Positions 46,101-56,754 of a stretch of DNA of 64,000 bases are shown here, one piece after another. Each line of letters starts with the position of its first letter. Within the stretch, counting starts at the first letter, position 1. The DNA is taken from contig OOIN01000001.1 of NCBI GenBank assembly GCA_900323505.1, positions 930,001-994,000 of the forward strand, written 5' to 3'. Both the position numbers and the translations under genes were made by a program. Under the pieces are notes generated by a model, which was not told where the DNA came from, searched no databases, and saw only the letters and a list, made by a program, of their open reading frames with translations. The DNA comes from Ustilago trichophora (lineage: Eukaryota; Basidiomycota; Ustilaginomycetes; Ustilaginales; Ustilaginaceae).

Positions 46101-47230
46101 ATTCCCTCGCCTCCAACATGCTCATTCACATTGTCATGGATTTGACTTGCCGATTCGGGACTACGCCGCCGAAGGTTTCACTTTGTCTACGCCCAAGAGC
46201 TCGCATCTTCTTGTTCGCTGGCAAATTTCGTGTAGTTACTACTTTTAGCAAACAAACGCATGCACGCGTGACGACGTAAATTTCTAAGAGTCTGGTATGC
46301 AACAGCATGAATCTGTGATCCGGATCCTGTGCTTCACACATCTGGTTCTAGACGACCTGACACTGTCATGACCAGAGGTGACCCATCCACTGGTATCTAT
46401 GGTCGGTTCTTGAATTTGGTGCCTGAATCCTTTCGAGCTCTGCTACCCTACGATGCATACAGGTTCAGAAGATATACGGTATTCTAGGTCGGGGTCCCAA
46501 TGGTGTGCTGTACTGTATGGTTCCCGCTTCTAAAGAACTACGCCCACAATCGGTCCCCACATGGTGCACACGGCAATAAATGCCGACAGGGGAGGGGTAA
46601 CCTGGAATCAAAGTTTGGGGAGAAAAAAAAAAGAGGGGGTTCGAAGTCATGCATTCCTGCCTTCGTCTGGGTTCCATATGCTGCTACTTAGAGTGGTGGC
46701 GTTTCACAGCTAGGATGATGATCTTGTTTGAAAGCGCAATTCCAGCATGGATGGCGTCAAAGTTTGCAATGGAACAAAGAGATAGAGAGAGAGGCGAAAG
46801 AGGCAATACTAGGCAGTGCTACAGTCATGCCGCGGCCAGGTTGCGGCAACATCGCTTTTGGCATCACCAAAGCATGTCGATCGGAAATTCCGAAACCTCT
46901 TGGGTATTGTGCAAAATTACGTACTCGACTTTTGGTACGCCACAACCTTATCACTGTGCACTCAGCCACCCGGCCATCCGCCCTGCCACCGTTCCTCATT
47001 CTCAGGCTACAATAGTCGACCAGCTGATTTCCATCGCTCTAACCGTGCATATCCAACATCCATAGGCGGTTATCGAGCCACACTGACCCACTGCACCATG
47101 AGATAGCCGCCGATTCATTGCTATCGCCAAGAGGAACGCGTCCTTTTCGTGCACGCCACTGCCTCTCCGTGCATGTAGTAAAGTTGAGGCAATGCCAGCT
47201 TGGGCCACCGTGCGTCACCATGACACCCTT

Positions 47231-47252
47231 ACTGTACAGTACAGGTACAGTG
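47231..47252. repeat. GTACTGTAC-type palindromic element
   Basis: ACTGTACAGTAC followed by AGGTACAGTG, 90 nt beyond the 3' end of the F-box-like gene. Confidence 0.75.
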
Positions 47253-47341
47253 CACATTCAGATACAGTCCTAGTTGCACAAACACCCCAATTCAGGCCAA
47301 GAAAAACATCAGTCATGCGAAGGCTAAACGATGACAACAAT

Positions 47342-48904
47342 CTAGAACTTGATGCGGCTCTTACAGTGGTTGCATGTGACGATGCTCCTTTCGAACATTT
47401 CTTCAATGTCCTTTCCATTCTGCGCCTCGGCACCAATTTCCTCTCTGCCTTGCAGGATCACATGGAGCCTTTTCCGAGTCGCGTCTGAGCGGGCAACCAA
47501 ATGTTTGCTGCTGCTGCTGCTGCTGCTGCTGCAACTGCTGCCTAGACTGCTGGGTTCCTCGACCGAGTCTGCCCCTGCATTTTCACCTGCACCACTGCCA
47601 GCTGCTCTCCTCCCTTCAGGCTCAGACTCGGCGCCGCTGCATCCACGGAGCTCCTCACGGACTCTAGAGTCTGTTGTTGGGGCATCCGCTGCACCCTCGT
47701 CCCAATCTGTTTTCGTCATCATATCGATACAGTATCCCTGATATCCCATCTGCAATCCCTCGCCGCGAAGGTAAGGCTGTCCTGGGCGACGAGGTCGCCT
47801 TTTCCCAACTTGCACAATGATCTGGGTGCTGGTACATTGTTTGAAGCCAACCATCGACGATTGATCCTGCCGTCCGGCATCGAAAGCCATTGTTTGTATC
47901 GAAGCCACCCTTGAACCAGGATACTCGAACGACAGAGAAGCCGAAGAACGCAGTCGAGCAGTTAAGGCTGCGTCTTCCTCCTTCATCCGGCACCCAATCT
48001 TGAGATCGTCTGCAGCGGCTTGTTGCCAGATACGCGTATCCGCCCTATCCGTCTTGACAACCGTGCATACGTCTCTTAGCGACGGTTGCAAGCGAAGTTG
48101 TTGAATCAGAAATGCTCCTGCAATGCCGTGCCATCCGGTCAAGTACAAACAGCGGATTTGGCTGATACCCGCATTCCGTGAGACATCCGGTCTTGTCGTC
48201 GTCGCCGTCGATGCCATTGTCGAGCTCGGCGCATGAATAGCACATCCGAGTTTCCGGGACTCTCCGGCCGCCAGAAAAGCCAGCACGGCTTGCAAAAGAT
48301 CTACATCGATCAGGCTTTCGTCCCGCGTAAGCTCGTGCATCGTCTGGGAAATATCCATCACCGCTTTCGGCGAAGCTTTTTCTGTACTACCCACGACTGA
48401 GCTCGAAAGTCGGTCATGCGACCGTGTCAGCAAATATCCATCGATCTGTCGCGCTGCCTCTCTCCATTCAGCCAGATTCAGCCGATGGGCTGGCTCTAGG
48501 AAGAGCAACTCTCGATCGAATTGGTCGAAGATGATTCGGAGACTTCGGCAGGTGGCTGTACTGAGCACCACCAGCCCTGCTAGATCCAGAAAGCGCGACA
48601 AGTACAACAGGAGTTCGGGCGGCAGCGTCTCGATGCGGGCTCTGTGACTTGAGATCTGGCCATGATCTTGCGCATGTGACCTTTCCAGATTCCCATACCC
48701 ACGCTGGTCTACTATCTTTCTGTTGTCACGTTGCAACGCATCCGACGGCGGTTCTGAATCGAAGCTGGAGGTCTCATTGATGGCGCCTCGGACCCCGACG
48801 TGCCTTGGAGTGACTGCGGTACTATCTTGATCCGGATAAACGGACCACGATGTTGATCCCAGTAATGGTCTCATGTTGTTGTGCTGGTCATGTGAAGCTG
48901 CCAA
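47342..48904 (-). CDS. F-box-like protein (hypothetical)
   Basis: A 520-residue protein. After a disordered N-terminus of about 90 residues, an F-box-like helix set appears: RIETLPPELLLYLSRFLDLA, then GLVVLSTATCRSLRIIFDQF (about 91-131). In this class the module docks to Skp1 in SCF ubiquitin ligases. The region behind it is not a recognisable WD or leucine-rich repeat array, although CLYLTGWHGIAGAFLIQQLR hints at one repeat-like block. A serine run (about 465-478, coded by a GCT/GCA-rich microsatellite on the plus strand) precedes a C-terminus with VTCNHCKSRIKF. The gene stands alone beside the gene-poor region. Substrate is unknown; the F-box call is by pattern only. Confidence 0.65.
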   Translation of the reverse strand: MAASHDQHNNMRPLLGSTSWSVYPDQDSTAVTPRHVGVRGAINETSSFDSEPPSDALQRDNRKIVDQRGYGNLERSHAQDHGQISSHRARIETLPPELLLYLSRFLDLAGLVVLSTATCRSLRIIFDQFDRELLFLEPAHRLNLAEWREAARQIDGYLLTRSHDRLSSSVVGSTEKASPKAVMDISQTMHELTRDESLIDVDLLQAVLAFLAAGESRKLGCAIHAPSSTMASTATTTRPDVSRNAGISQIRCLYLTGWHGIAGAFLIQQLRLQPSLRDVCTVVKTDRADTRIWQQAAADDLKIGCRMKEEDAALTARLRSSASLSFEYPGSRVASIQTMAFDAGRQDQSSMVGFKQCTSTQIIVQVGKRRPRRPGQPYLRGEGLQMGYQGYCIDMMTKTDWDEGAADAPTTDSRVREELRGCSGAESEPEGRRAAGSGAGENAGADSVEEPSSLGSSCSSSSSSSSKHLVARSDATRKRLHVILQGREEIGAEAQNGKDIEEMFERSIVTCNHCKSRIKF

Positions 48905-51121
48905 CTGTACGGCCTAGATAGCAGTGCCAACACTCTGACCCTAGCCCGAACCCTAACTGAAAGCCGTGTCCCACAAGCTGGAAGCAAGGCCTCGATCCAG
49001 CGATCGATCAGAGTCGCTTCACAAGGTCTGCCGTGAGCAGATCGAGGGATACCACTTCGGGTTATGATCTCTTAAGACGCTCGCTGCGGCTTTTCAGGTC
49101 ATCAAGTGACAGGAAAGAGTGGCTTGCTGGGGACTTTTCCTCTTGTCATGGATTCGGCGATAGGCGATCAAAGTGACGACCCTCAAAGTTGGCTTCCGCG
49201 GAAGGATGAGTCTCGTGATTGACCCTGCAATAGCTTCTTACTGGTGAATAAGGCTGCGTTCGAGACCTCCTTTCGGCTAGCAGCAGCAGCCCCTGCACCG
49301 TCAAGCCACCTTGCAGCGGGCGCCAGATGACTTTTGCCGATACCAGCCTAGACCAATACGGTGTCAAGCGGGAACAACCGGTATGGAGAGTCTCAGAGAC
49401 GGTCCAATGTGCTAGCTGGGTCGAGTATGGGATGGTGCAATGGTTTGCCCGTTCTTGACAACGATGTATCGACAGGCGCCTGGCACGGCTATTTTGGGCT
49501 AGTTGTACAGTTGTTGTCAAGACAGTAGCGTATCGCGGTTGCGGTCAGTGCCGAGAGGTGAGTGAGAATTGGCCGAAGGAGTGGCGTGGGTGAGGTTCCA
49601 GACTTTGATGGTGGTTACTCGAGGTGGGGTGGCACCGTCCATCGAGGGGGACCGCTGAAGTGTCCACCCGGAAGTGTTTTGGGGCCGTGGCTTGCTCACA
49701 GGTGGGGAGGATGAGTTTGGCCGTGGAGCTGAGGGGACCGCACTGAAGGTGATGGAAGAAGAAGAAGCCAAAAGCAGTGGCGCCTTTTGTTTGTCGGTTG
49801 ATGTTGGTCGCAAGGTGTGCATCGGGTTGTCGCGGAGTCAAGTGGAGGCATATCCAATTCTCCGCCTTCTATGTATCAGTCACGCCGCTTCGATCTGTCT
49901 AGTTACAGTAGACACTATATCCATATGCCCCAGATTGCAGCATCAAGATATTCTCCCATGATAATGTTGTCTTGACCTATCTAGTCTATGTTCTACCGGT
50001 CGTCATGGCAATAAATTGCTCGATGATGATACACGAGATGGTGGAGGTACAGCCCAAGATGTTCGTCAACTCAATTTAGAAGGGGTTTGCTGCACGCCTA
50101 CCTGAATTTACTCACGCTATTGTTCTTGACATCTTGCTCGCAAAACATGATATCCAACACGGGTCAGCCACGGAGCATGCTAGAATACCACCTGCCCGTC
50201 TTGAGGGAAGCAGCAAGAAGGTCCTGGCTCTACCCATAGGATTTGTGAAGGCACAACTTTGCGACTGAAGCCTCCGTTGCAACACATCTTGCTGGGTGTT
50301 TGTACGTACAATACACATGGAGGACGGGATCAAGATCGGAAGGCGTGAAATCTCTCGTCCGACCAACCTCGCTCTAGGAATTTCACAGTATCCGTTTTGT
50401 TGGGTGTTTGACGCACAGAATGGGAGACACTCGTCGGTGGCAGCGGGAGCGCTTGTGATCTAGAGATGAGAAAAGAATAATGACAATCTGGATTGGCAAT
50501 CCAGGCAGCTTGACACGTTCCCTGCAAATCTCTGGCGACTGAATTAGCGTCGAATCGCTGCATCGGCGATTGGAGTGCAAACCACGGTGCAAGAAGCGAA
50601 GCGGAAGAGCAAGCGCCGCAAACTCTGCCTCGTCCTAGAGCCTGTCCTTTGCCTCCTTTCTTGCAAACAGCAACTCACGGTCTAACACACTTTAAAGATC
50701 GGGCCGATGTGCAGTCCATCGTCGAAGGTGATGTCGCATAGGGACTCGATGTAAGGCACTCGACACGGAGACTATGATCACAACGAGAAGCGCACAGAAA
50801 AGTGCTTGAGGACGACAAGGAAGACGGAGAAGATTCGCAGACTTGGCAGACGCAGTTCAGAGATGGTATCACGACGACTTGAAAGCAAAGCGAGACGATG
50901 TATGAAAAAAGTACAAAACCGGAAACTTGTTGTCTGGAACCGGACAAGATGGATGGAATGGTGCAAAGTGCAGAGCGCAGATAGCAGGTAGCAGGTAGCA
51001 GACAGCATACAGCAAAACAGCAAACAGCAAACAGCAAAACAGCAGAACAGCAGATGAGGGTCTGGGAAATCCTCATTGCAGAAGATTAGGTGAGGACATG
51101 TAGCAAAGACGAGCAAGAGGT
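48905..51121. other. 2.2-kb spacer between the F-box-like gene and MRT4
   Basis: No supported gene. Near the F-box-like gene is a CCCTAGCCCGAACCCTAAC stretch (48940-48958). At about 50983-51055 is a purine-rich run of AGCAGGTAGCAG / AACAGCAAACAGC short units just downstream of the MRT4 stop codon. The rest shows nothing distinctive. Confidence 0.5.
50983..51055. repeat. Degenerate CAG/CAA short tandem repeats in the MRT4 3' region
   Basis: Successive AGCAGGT, AGCAGAC and AACAGCA units of 7-8 nt fill about 70 nt. Confidence 0.85.
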
Positions 51122-52057
51122 TTAGAGACCTTCAGGCATCATCATGTCTTTTGTGACTGCATCCTCGGCGTCCTGGTCGTCATCCTCATCGTCATCCTCC
51201 ATGTCCTCGTCGTCGTCGTCCTCGTCATCATCGCCGTTGGTGGCCTTGGTGGACTTGGCAGCACCGTTGGCTTTGCGGTCTCTGGACCAACCGTTGTCGC
51301 TCGGTGCCCTGAGCTTACCCGCCTGGTTACCCACCAGCTCCTGATCGCGCTCGGACAGCTCGATGAGGTGAACGCCACGCTCCGCCTTGTCCTCCTCTGC
51401 ATCTGCCGCGCTCCAATACGCGAGGGGAATGAGGCGGAATGCGGCCATGTGGACGAGAATGTGCTTGAGGATCTGTGCTTGGTTCGAGGTGAGTGTCTGG
51501 CCCTCCTTACAGACGGTGTAGTTCTGGAGCAAAGTGGGGATGCCGCGCCTCAACTCGGTGGGCATGCCGAGTTGCCTGAGCTGCGGCTCGACGGGGTGTG
51601 GGAGAGTGTCTGGGGGGTTGGATCGTGCCATGACGGGGCCTTCTGGGAGCTCGATGGTCTCGGTGGCCTTGGAACCGCCTCGTGCGAAATCGACACGCTG
51701 GTAGTGGTTGAACCAGTCAATCACCTCAGCAGGTGGGCTTTCGGTGAAAAGTAGACCAACATCACCCGAAAGTCGCTGAGAGATACCGCTGATGCCCGTC
51801 CTGACTTCCTCCTCCTCGGTCATACCAAGTGCAAGCGCAAGCACCTTGAGCTTGCCGAAAAAGATCTTGCTTCCCTTCCAGAGATCACGAACCTCCTTGA
51901 GGTAGTTGTTGCGCATCGAGTGATGTCCAAGGATCCAGACGTAAGGGTATTCCTGAGCGGCATCACGAACCCTATCGATGAGGTTGGCCTTGTCCTCCTT
52001 GGTCTTCTTGTCGGTCCTGGTCAAGGAGATGACCTTGGAACGCTTAGCTCGGGGCAT
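51122..52057 (-). CDS. MRT4: Ribosome assembly factor Mrt4 (P0-like)
   Basis: A nucleolar L10/P0 paralogue that occupies the P-stalk site on pre-60S particles until it is exchanged for P0. The N-terminal MPRAKRSKVISLTRTDKKTK is nearly diagnostic for Mrt4. It is followed by YPYVWILGHHSMRNNYLKEV, WKGSKIFFGKLKVLALALG and SGDVGLLFTESPPAEVIDWF. The insertion-domain region has RQLGMPTELRRGIPTLLQNY, CKEGQTLTSNQAQILKHI and FRLIPLAYW. Length is 311 residues; the extra length over yeast Mrt4 (about 236) is a Lys-rich linker and a long Asp/Glu tail (DDDDEDMEDDDEDDDQD). A single exon, divergent from LIA1. Confidence 0.95.
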   Translation of the reverse strand: MPRAKRSKVISLTRTDKKTKEDKANLIDRVRDAAQEYPYVWILGHHSMRNNYLKEVRDLWKGSKIFFGKLKVLALALGMTEEEEVRTGISGISQRLSGDVGLLFTESPPAEVIDWFNHYQRVDFARGGSKATETIELPEGPVMARSNPPDTLPHPVEPQLRQLGMPTELRRGIPTLLQNYTVCKEGQTLTSNQAQILKHILVHMAAFRLIPLAYWSAADAEEDKAERGVHLIELSERDQELVGNQAGKLRAPSDNGWSRDRKANGAAKSTKATNGDDDEDDDDEDMEDDDEDDDQDAEDAVTKDMMMPEGL

Positions 52058-52391
52058 GATGGGTTATGTGATGTGAGACGATTTCTTTCGGTGTGTGTGT
52101 GAGAAGGTAGATGGTCGAGAAAGAGCAATGTACAGTACAAGGTCCCAAGGTGGAGAAGGTGACACTTTGTTTGGAGCTGTTGTGTGGCTTTTGCTTTGGC
52201 TGGGAATCTCGAACCCTGAAGCTGCAAAAATTTCGAGGGCAAATTCTTCTCAACGACCCTTTTTTTCTTTTTTTCTTTTTCTCCTTTTCTTCGGATTCAA
52301 AAACTGCCTATTGGAAGCTATGACCACGGCTTACGTGATCTTGAAGCGCGAAAGCCAAAATTTGTGTGAGAAAGGCGTTTTGGTTTTAAGA

Positions 52392-52424
<33 letters not shown>

Positions 52425-52587
52425 GACACAGAGCAGAAAGGTCTTGAACTCCACTTCTCTTTCTCTCTGGCACAAAAAGAGTTGCATCTGACAGTTCAGT
52501 TCCCGAACAGTGCAGTGCAGCTTTTGACCTTTCACTCAATCACCACCACCAACATCCCTCCATCATCTCGACAGAGACAGAATCAAC
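52058..52587. promoter_or_regulatory. Divergent MRT4 / LIA1 promoter region
   Basis: No gene. It contains TGTACAGTACA (52129-52139), a T-rich block at 52260-52290 and a 30-T run (52394-52423). Confidence 0.5.
52394..52423 (+). repeat. Poly-T run of 30
   Basis: Uninterrupted T30 about 165 nt upstream of the LIA1 start; the same length as the run at 16233-16262. Confidence 0.95.
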
Positions 52588-53688
52588 ATGGCAACTGTGG
52601 CAACAACCAACATGGACTCGCTCGAAAAGAGCCTTTGCGACTTTTCCGGCTCCACCCCGCTCGACCAGCGCTTCCGCTCGCTCTTCACCATCAAGGGTCT
52701 CGCTGCCACCTCGGACGACCACATGCAGCGTGCCATCTCTATCATCTCCACCGCCTTTTCCGACGACTCGGCCCTTCTCAAGCACGAGCTTGCCTACGTC
52801 CTCGGTCAGCTCGAGGACGCACGTGCGCTCCCCACTTTGAAGCGAGTGCTTGAGGATCTTGCTCAGGATGCCATGGTTCGACACGAGGCAGCCGAGGCTA
52901 TGGGTGCCATCTCCGACCCTAGCGTTCTTCCCGTTCTCGAACAGTATCGCAACGATTCAGATGTCAGCGTTCGCGAGACCTGCGAGCTCGCCATCTCCAA
53001 GATCACCTTTGACAACTCTGACCAAGGCAAGGCGCTCAAAGCTTCCAAAGCACACGCCAAAGCTGCTGAGGAGCAGAGCGGTCTCGCTGGTGTCGAGTCG
53101 GCATTCAAACCCATCGACCCTGCTCCCGCCATGACACCCGCTGCATCCAAGCAGGCTGCAAAGTCGCAAGCCGACGCAATCACCTACGATGCCTCCCAAG
53201 TGCCACTCTTCAAGTCTACCCTTCTCGATACCACCCTGTCGCTGTTCGAGCGATACCGTGCCATGTTTGCACTGCGCAACGTCGCACACGGTGGAGGTGA
53301 GGGTGCCGTACAAGCCGTTCTCGCCCTGGCTCAGGGCTTGAACGACGGCTCGGCCCTCTTCAGGCACGAAATCTGCTTCGTCTTTGGCGAGCTCTGCCAT
53401 CCAGCCTCCATCCCAAGCATGATCGAAGTGCTCAACGACGACAAGGAACACGAGATGGTTCGACACGAAGCAGCAGAGGCCCTCGGCGGCATCGTAGAGG
53501 AAGGAGAGGATGACAAGGATGCCAAGAACGATTTCACCCTTGTGCTCGATACCCTCAAGAGGTGGGCTCACAACATGGACGCTCCCCGAGTCGTCAGGGA
53601 GAGCTGCATCGTCGCATTGGACGAGCTCGCTTACAACAATGACCCTACCCAGTTCCACCGTATCGAGGCTCCTGTTGCCGCCGCCTAA
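52588..53688 (+). CDS. LIA1: Deoxyhypusine hydroxylase (HEAT-repeat di-iron enzyme)
   Basis: Completes hypusine on eIF5A by hydroxylating deoxyhypusine in the cytosol. The 366-residue protein consists of HEAT-like repeats in two halves. Four His-Glu metal-ligand motifs are all present: KHELAYVLGQ and RHEAAEAMGA in the N-terminal half, RHEICFVFGE and RHEAAEALGG in the C-terminal half. The linker between halves (EEQSGLAGVESAFKPIDPAP and onward) is longer than in yeast Lia1, which explains the extra length. An in-frame second ATG (MDSLEKS, nine codons on) is an alternative start. Convergent with GID8. Confidence 0.97.
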   Translation: MATVATTNMDSLEKSLCDFSGSTPLDQRFRSLFTIKGLAATSDDHMQRAISIISTAFSDDSALLKHELAYVLGQLEDARALPTLKRVLEDLAQDAMVRHEAAEAMGAISDPSVLPVLEQYRNDSDVSVRETCELAISKITFDNSDQGKALKASKAHAKAAEEQSGLAGVESAFKPIDPAPAMTPAASKQAAKSQADAITYDASQVPLFKSTLLDTTLSLFERYRAMFALRNVAHGGGEGAVQAVLALAQGLNDGSALFRHEICFVFGELCHPASIPSMIEVLNDDKEHEMVRHEAAEALGGIVEEGEDDKDAKNDFTLVLDTLKRWAHNMDAPRVVRESCIVALDELAYNNDPTQFHRIEAPVAAA

Positions 53689-54101
53689 TCAAAAAGAAAA
53701 TTCGCCTCGCACATCGTTTCAAAGCATACCTCTGCATTTTCTCTCTCCGTTCCTTTCTTTTGTACACTACTAGACCACGCAATGCCAACATCCAAAGATC
53801 CACTCGTGTGTACCCCGCCACCGTCGCTCTCGAACTCCTCTTGATCAAACTCGAACAACATCGCACATCAGTGAATTTTCAGACCAAGGTGGATGAACAG
53901 AAAAGAACAGCTTTGCTTGCAGAAAGAAACAACAATGAGAACGATACAAGTACAGTGCGACAAACGCCAACGAGCAGAATTGATAAGACAAGAGATGGGG
54001 GACAGCGAGCAAGGGTATCTGAGGTTTTGCTGAGCAGATGCGTTGACCGAGACAGGTCTGTGTACGATGTGGACCACGAAAGAGGGAGGTCGAGGAAGAT
54101 T
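53689..54101. other. Convergent 3' spacer
   Basis: 3' untranslated ends of LIA1 and GID8; nothing else recognised. Confidence 0.55.
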
Positions 54102-55580
54102 TCAGACAGCTAGTGCGGTCTCGCCTTCGCCATTGCGAGCTGAGGGGGCAGCGCCGATGCCGAGTGCACCCTCAAGATCAAGATGTGGGAACTCCCACTT
54201 GCCAGGGCCAGTGGGGCCCATAATCTCTTCACTGTACTTGAGCATCTTGATCAGCTGAGGCAGCTTGGGCTCTCGGCCTTGGCTCTGTGATGCCAGGATG
54301 GCGGCATTGAGCTCACCAGCCGTCTTGAGTCGTTGGCTGGGAGACAGCAGCTCGGCAACGTGGGGAGGAGCGGCAAGCGGACCGGTGACAGCAACACCAG
54401 CAGCTTTCGGTACGTCAAACGCGAGAAGCGCCATGGTGCGCTCAAGCTCAGGTAGCAAGTCGGGATGCTCTTCACCACGAGGGGCGAGCTCTTCTGCTGC
54501 AAATGCCAATGCTTCGTTGACGAGACCAGCTCGGATGAGTTCGATCAATCGTTGTTGCTGGAGGTGGAAGAAGAGAAGTGGGTTGTTGTCCAGAATCTGA
54601 TCGTGCAGAGACCATTGAATCGAAGAAGAGCGAAACATTAGTATGTCGGCTCGACACTGAAGCATTGCGAGGTCTCGGGCGCAACGGCAGCAGCGGCAGC
54701 AGCAGCAACGATGTGATGACCAGGGATGCGAAATGGGCGAGTCAGAGATATAAAAAAAATTGGTGTAAAAACTTATCCGCACATAGACTCCCACTGGAGC
54801 CCGTTGCTAAGCGTGGTGCATGAAAAAGTTTGTCATCATTCGAGGCAGACGCCAAGTTGCGCATTGTCTGTCGATGCCGAATATCGCCGTTGTCGAAGAT
54901 ATCACGGCGTGGCTGCTGCTGCTGCTGCTGCTGTTGAAAGCCCTGTCTAGAAGAAGCAAACTCACCTCTGGATCAAGCTCGTTAACGCGACCGATGGCAT
55001 CGTCGACGTCACCGCGTTGAATGGCTCCACGGATGATCATGCGGTTCAGAATGCTGTCCGAATCGACAAAAGGCTTGAGACCGCTTTCTTTGCTGAAGCA
55101 GTCAGCTGCATCCTTGTAGCCTTCGATGACCAGGTAGTCCATCACGAGGCGGTTGAGATCACTGTTTTCGACCAAGCAAAAAAAGAGCAAATAGCGATTT
55201 GGTCAGACGACAGCTTTCGCGGGACAAGTATGGAAGCGCGATCCTTGCCAACAGCAAATCAACGTAGCAATCTGGTCTGCGATTCCGTTTCCTTTCGCAT
55301 GCATGCGTTGGGCAAGTTGAAGCCCGCTCGATGGATCAGTGGGCATAAGTAAAATAGTTTTCCTCATCAGGTGTAGGAGAGATTCCCACTTTGCGTCAAG
55401 TCTCATCATTCGATCGAGCGAGAGATGCATGTCGAGTGTTGCGGAGAGGCGATTGTGTGACGTTGACCTGCTGCTGTATGAGGACGTGCGCTGCAATGGA
55501 GCGACAACTTACTCTTTGGCGACGTTGATGGACGAGAGCTGACGTTCCCACTCGGACTTCTTGAGCGGTGCCTTGGACAT
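54102..55580 (-). CDS. GID8: GID/CTLH ubiquitin-ligase subunit Gid8, three exons
   Basis: A scaffold subunit of the GID/CTLH E3 ligase, which degrades gluconeogenic enzymes when glucose returns. Model: join(54102..54596, 54966..55161, 55513..55580) on the minus strand, 252 residues. Exon 1 encodes MSKAPLKKSEWERQLSSINV; exon 2 the LisH motif (NRLVMDYLVIEGYKDAADCF) and the start of CTLH (MIIRGAIQRGDVDDAIGRVN). Exon 3 continues CTLH and CRA with ILDNNPLLFFHLQQQRLIEL, EALAFAAEELAPRGE and ELERTMALLAFD. Splice signals are GTAAGT/AACAG and GTGAGT/ATCAG. The joined protein follows the Gid8/TWA1 pattern without gaps, so no exon seems missing. Divergent from MPE1. Confidence 0.93.
54597..54965 (-). other. 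GID8 intron 2 (369 nt)
   Basis: GTGAGT donor after the codons LDPE and GATCAG acceptor before ILDNN. The intron contains a (CTG)7 tract on the plus strand at 54912-54933. Confidence 0.88.
55162..55512 (-). other. GID8 intron 1 (351 nt)
   Basis: GTAAGT donor after AAA-GA and a T-rich tract ending GAAAACAG before T-GAT-CTC; frame is preserved. Confidence 0.9.
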
Positions 55581-56754
55581 GATCGGTTTTGCTGGCGATG
55601 AGGTATACTAGGTTCGGAACTTGCAATGCGAGACGTCTTCGAAAGGAATGAAACGGTTCCAGCCCGCTTTGTTTGTGTTGCTTGACCAGCGAAGGGGCTG
55701 GGGCCAGTGGAAAGTCGAACGGTCCAGGTCAGTTGACACCTTTGACCAGTGAAGGTCCAAGGAAAGCAGTGTCCGGCCCGATTAGCGGGCTTGAGGGCCG
55801 GCGAGTCGTGGTTGGAAGGGAAGTGTTGAGCTGGAGGAATCAGCGCTGGTTTTGTGGTTTCTGAGGAATGAAAATTTTCCTCTCGGTCGGTTGAGAAAGC
55901 GTTGACCGTGATGAGAGTGATGAAGATGGAGTCAGCTCACAGTGTGATTGGCTGAAGTGACTGCGCGGAGCTGCCATTTGGCGACTTTGAACTGCAATTT
56001 CAGGTCAGAAATTGACAGAAAAAGGACAAAGCGCTGTGCTGTACCAAATTTTCCCACTCGCCTATCCGGCCGTTAGAGACTCGATCACAATCGGTCGGTG
56101 CTCAGTTGGCCCCGCACATCGGAGGTGTCAAAGCATTACATTGATCTCTTCTCCACCTTCCTCTCTCACCATCACCATCTCGATCGATTCCTCTTTGCAA
56201 ACGTCGCGGGACGTCTCAAACCGGTCCCTTCACTCTCCCTAACTTGCCAGCAGCTCACGGTCCAATTGTCACACGACACGGTCCTGACCTGCCCGTTACA
56301 AAAGACTCGCCTCCGGTTCCACTTTGGCCCTCGAATCTGTCTCTCCCTTGTCCTCCCTTTTCTCTGTCCCTTCCTGTTCCATTTGTTACTGCTGCCCAAA
56401 GTCTGCAGCTCTGTACACTTCTGCTTCCCACTGCGAAGAGTTGATGCTGGTGAATGATCAATTCTTTTAGTATTCCCCTCTACTGATTGATCCGTTTCGC
56501 GACCCCAGTGTTCCTGAAGCCATCATCTATTCTCAAAAGATAGCAGGTGCGCCCATCCAGTCGTTGCTCTTCTCACTGTTGAAGTGCAGCGCACATACCT
56601 CAAGAAAATTCTGGCTTGCTTGACGCTGCCCTCGCTTACACGACACTTGGCACTTACCTCGTTTCCTTTGAATCGAGACGCTCTGCTCGTCTGTATTTTA
56701 CCCCTCTTGCCCTTCTTCTCCTTGTTCCAGTTCGAGCAAAACCACCACAGCACA
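55581..56754. promoter_or_regulatory. Divergent GID8 / MPE1 promoter region
   Basis: No gene. The MPE1 side is strongly CT-rich (about 56140-56440), consistent with a fungal promoter and long leader. An in-frame upstream ATG at 56584 exists but its translation is low-complexity leader. Confidence 0.5.

Larger units (their letters stand above)
39836..47341. other. 7.5-kb gene-poor region
   Basis: No convincing gene could be supported on either strand; open frames are short and look random in composition. The first 1.5 kb is probably a long promoter/leader of the zinc-cluster gene. Visible elements are an (AAAAT)n tract at 41306-41340, a GCTGGT/GCTGTT patch at about 41710-41757, T-rich sequence at about 45590-45690, A-rich patches (43948-43990) and several GTACTGTAC palindromes. 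It could hold non-coding RNAs or decayed repeats, but I see no direct evidence. Confidence 0.5.

Noticed and set aside
46621..46660. GGTTCGAAG, resembling a tRNA B box
   Set aside because: No cloverleaf or A box at the right distance; no tRNA gene could be supported anywhere in the window.
44486..47065. Short frames of 119-138 codons in the gene-poor block
   Set aside because: No domain, signal peptide or paralogue is visible and the amino-acid composition fits translated non-coding DNA.
50675..51116. Cysteine-rich frames (CCFAVCC-type) on the minus strand
   Set aside because: They are translations of the AGCAG/AACAGC short tandem repeats in the MRT4 3' region.
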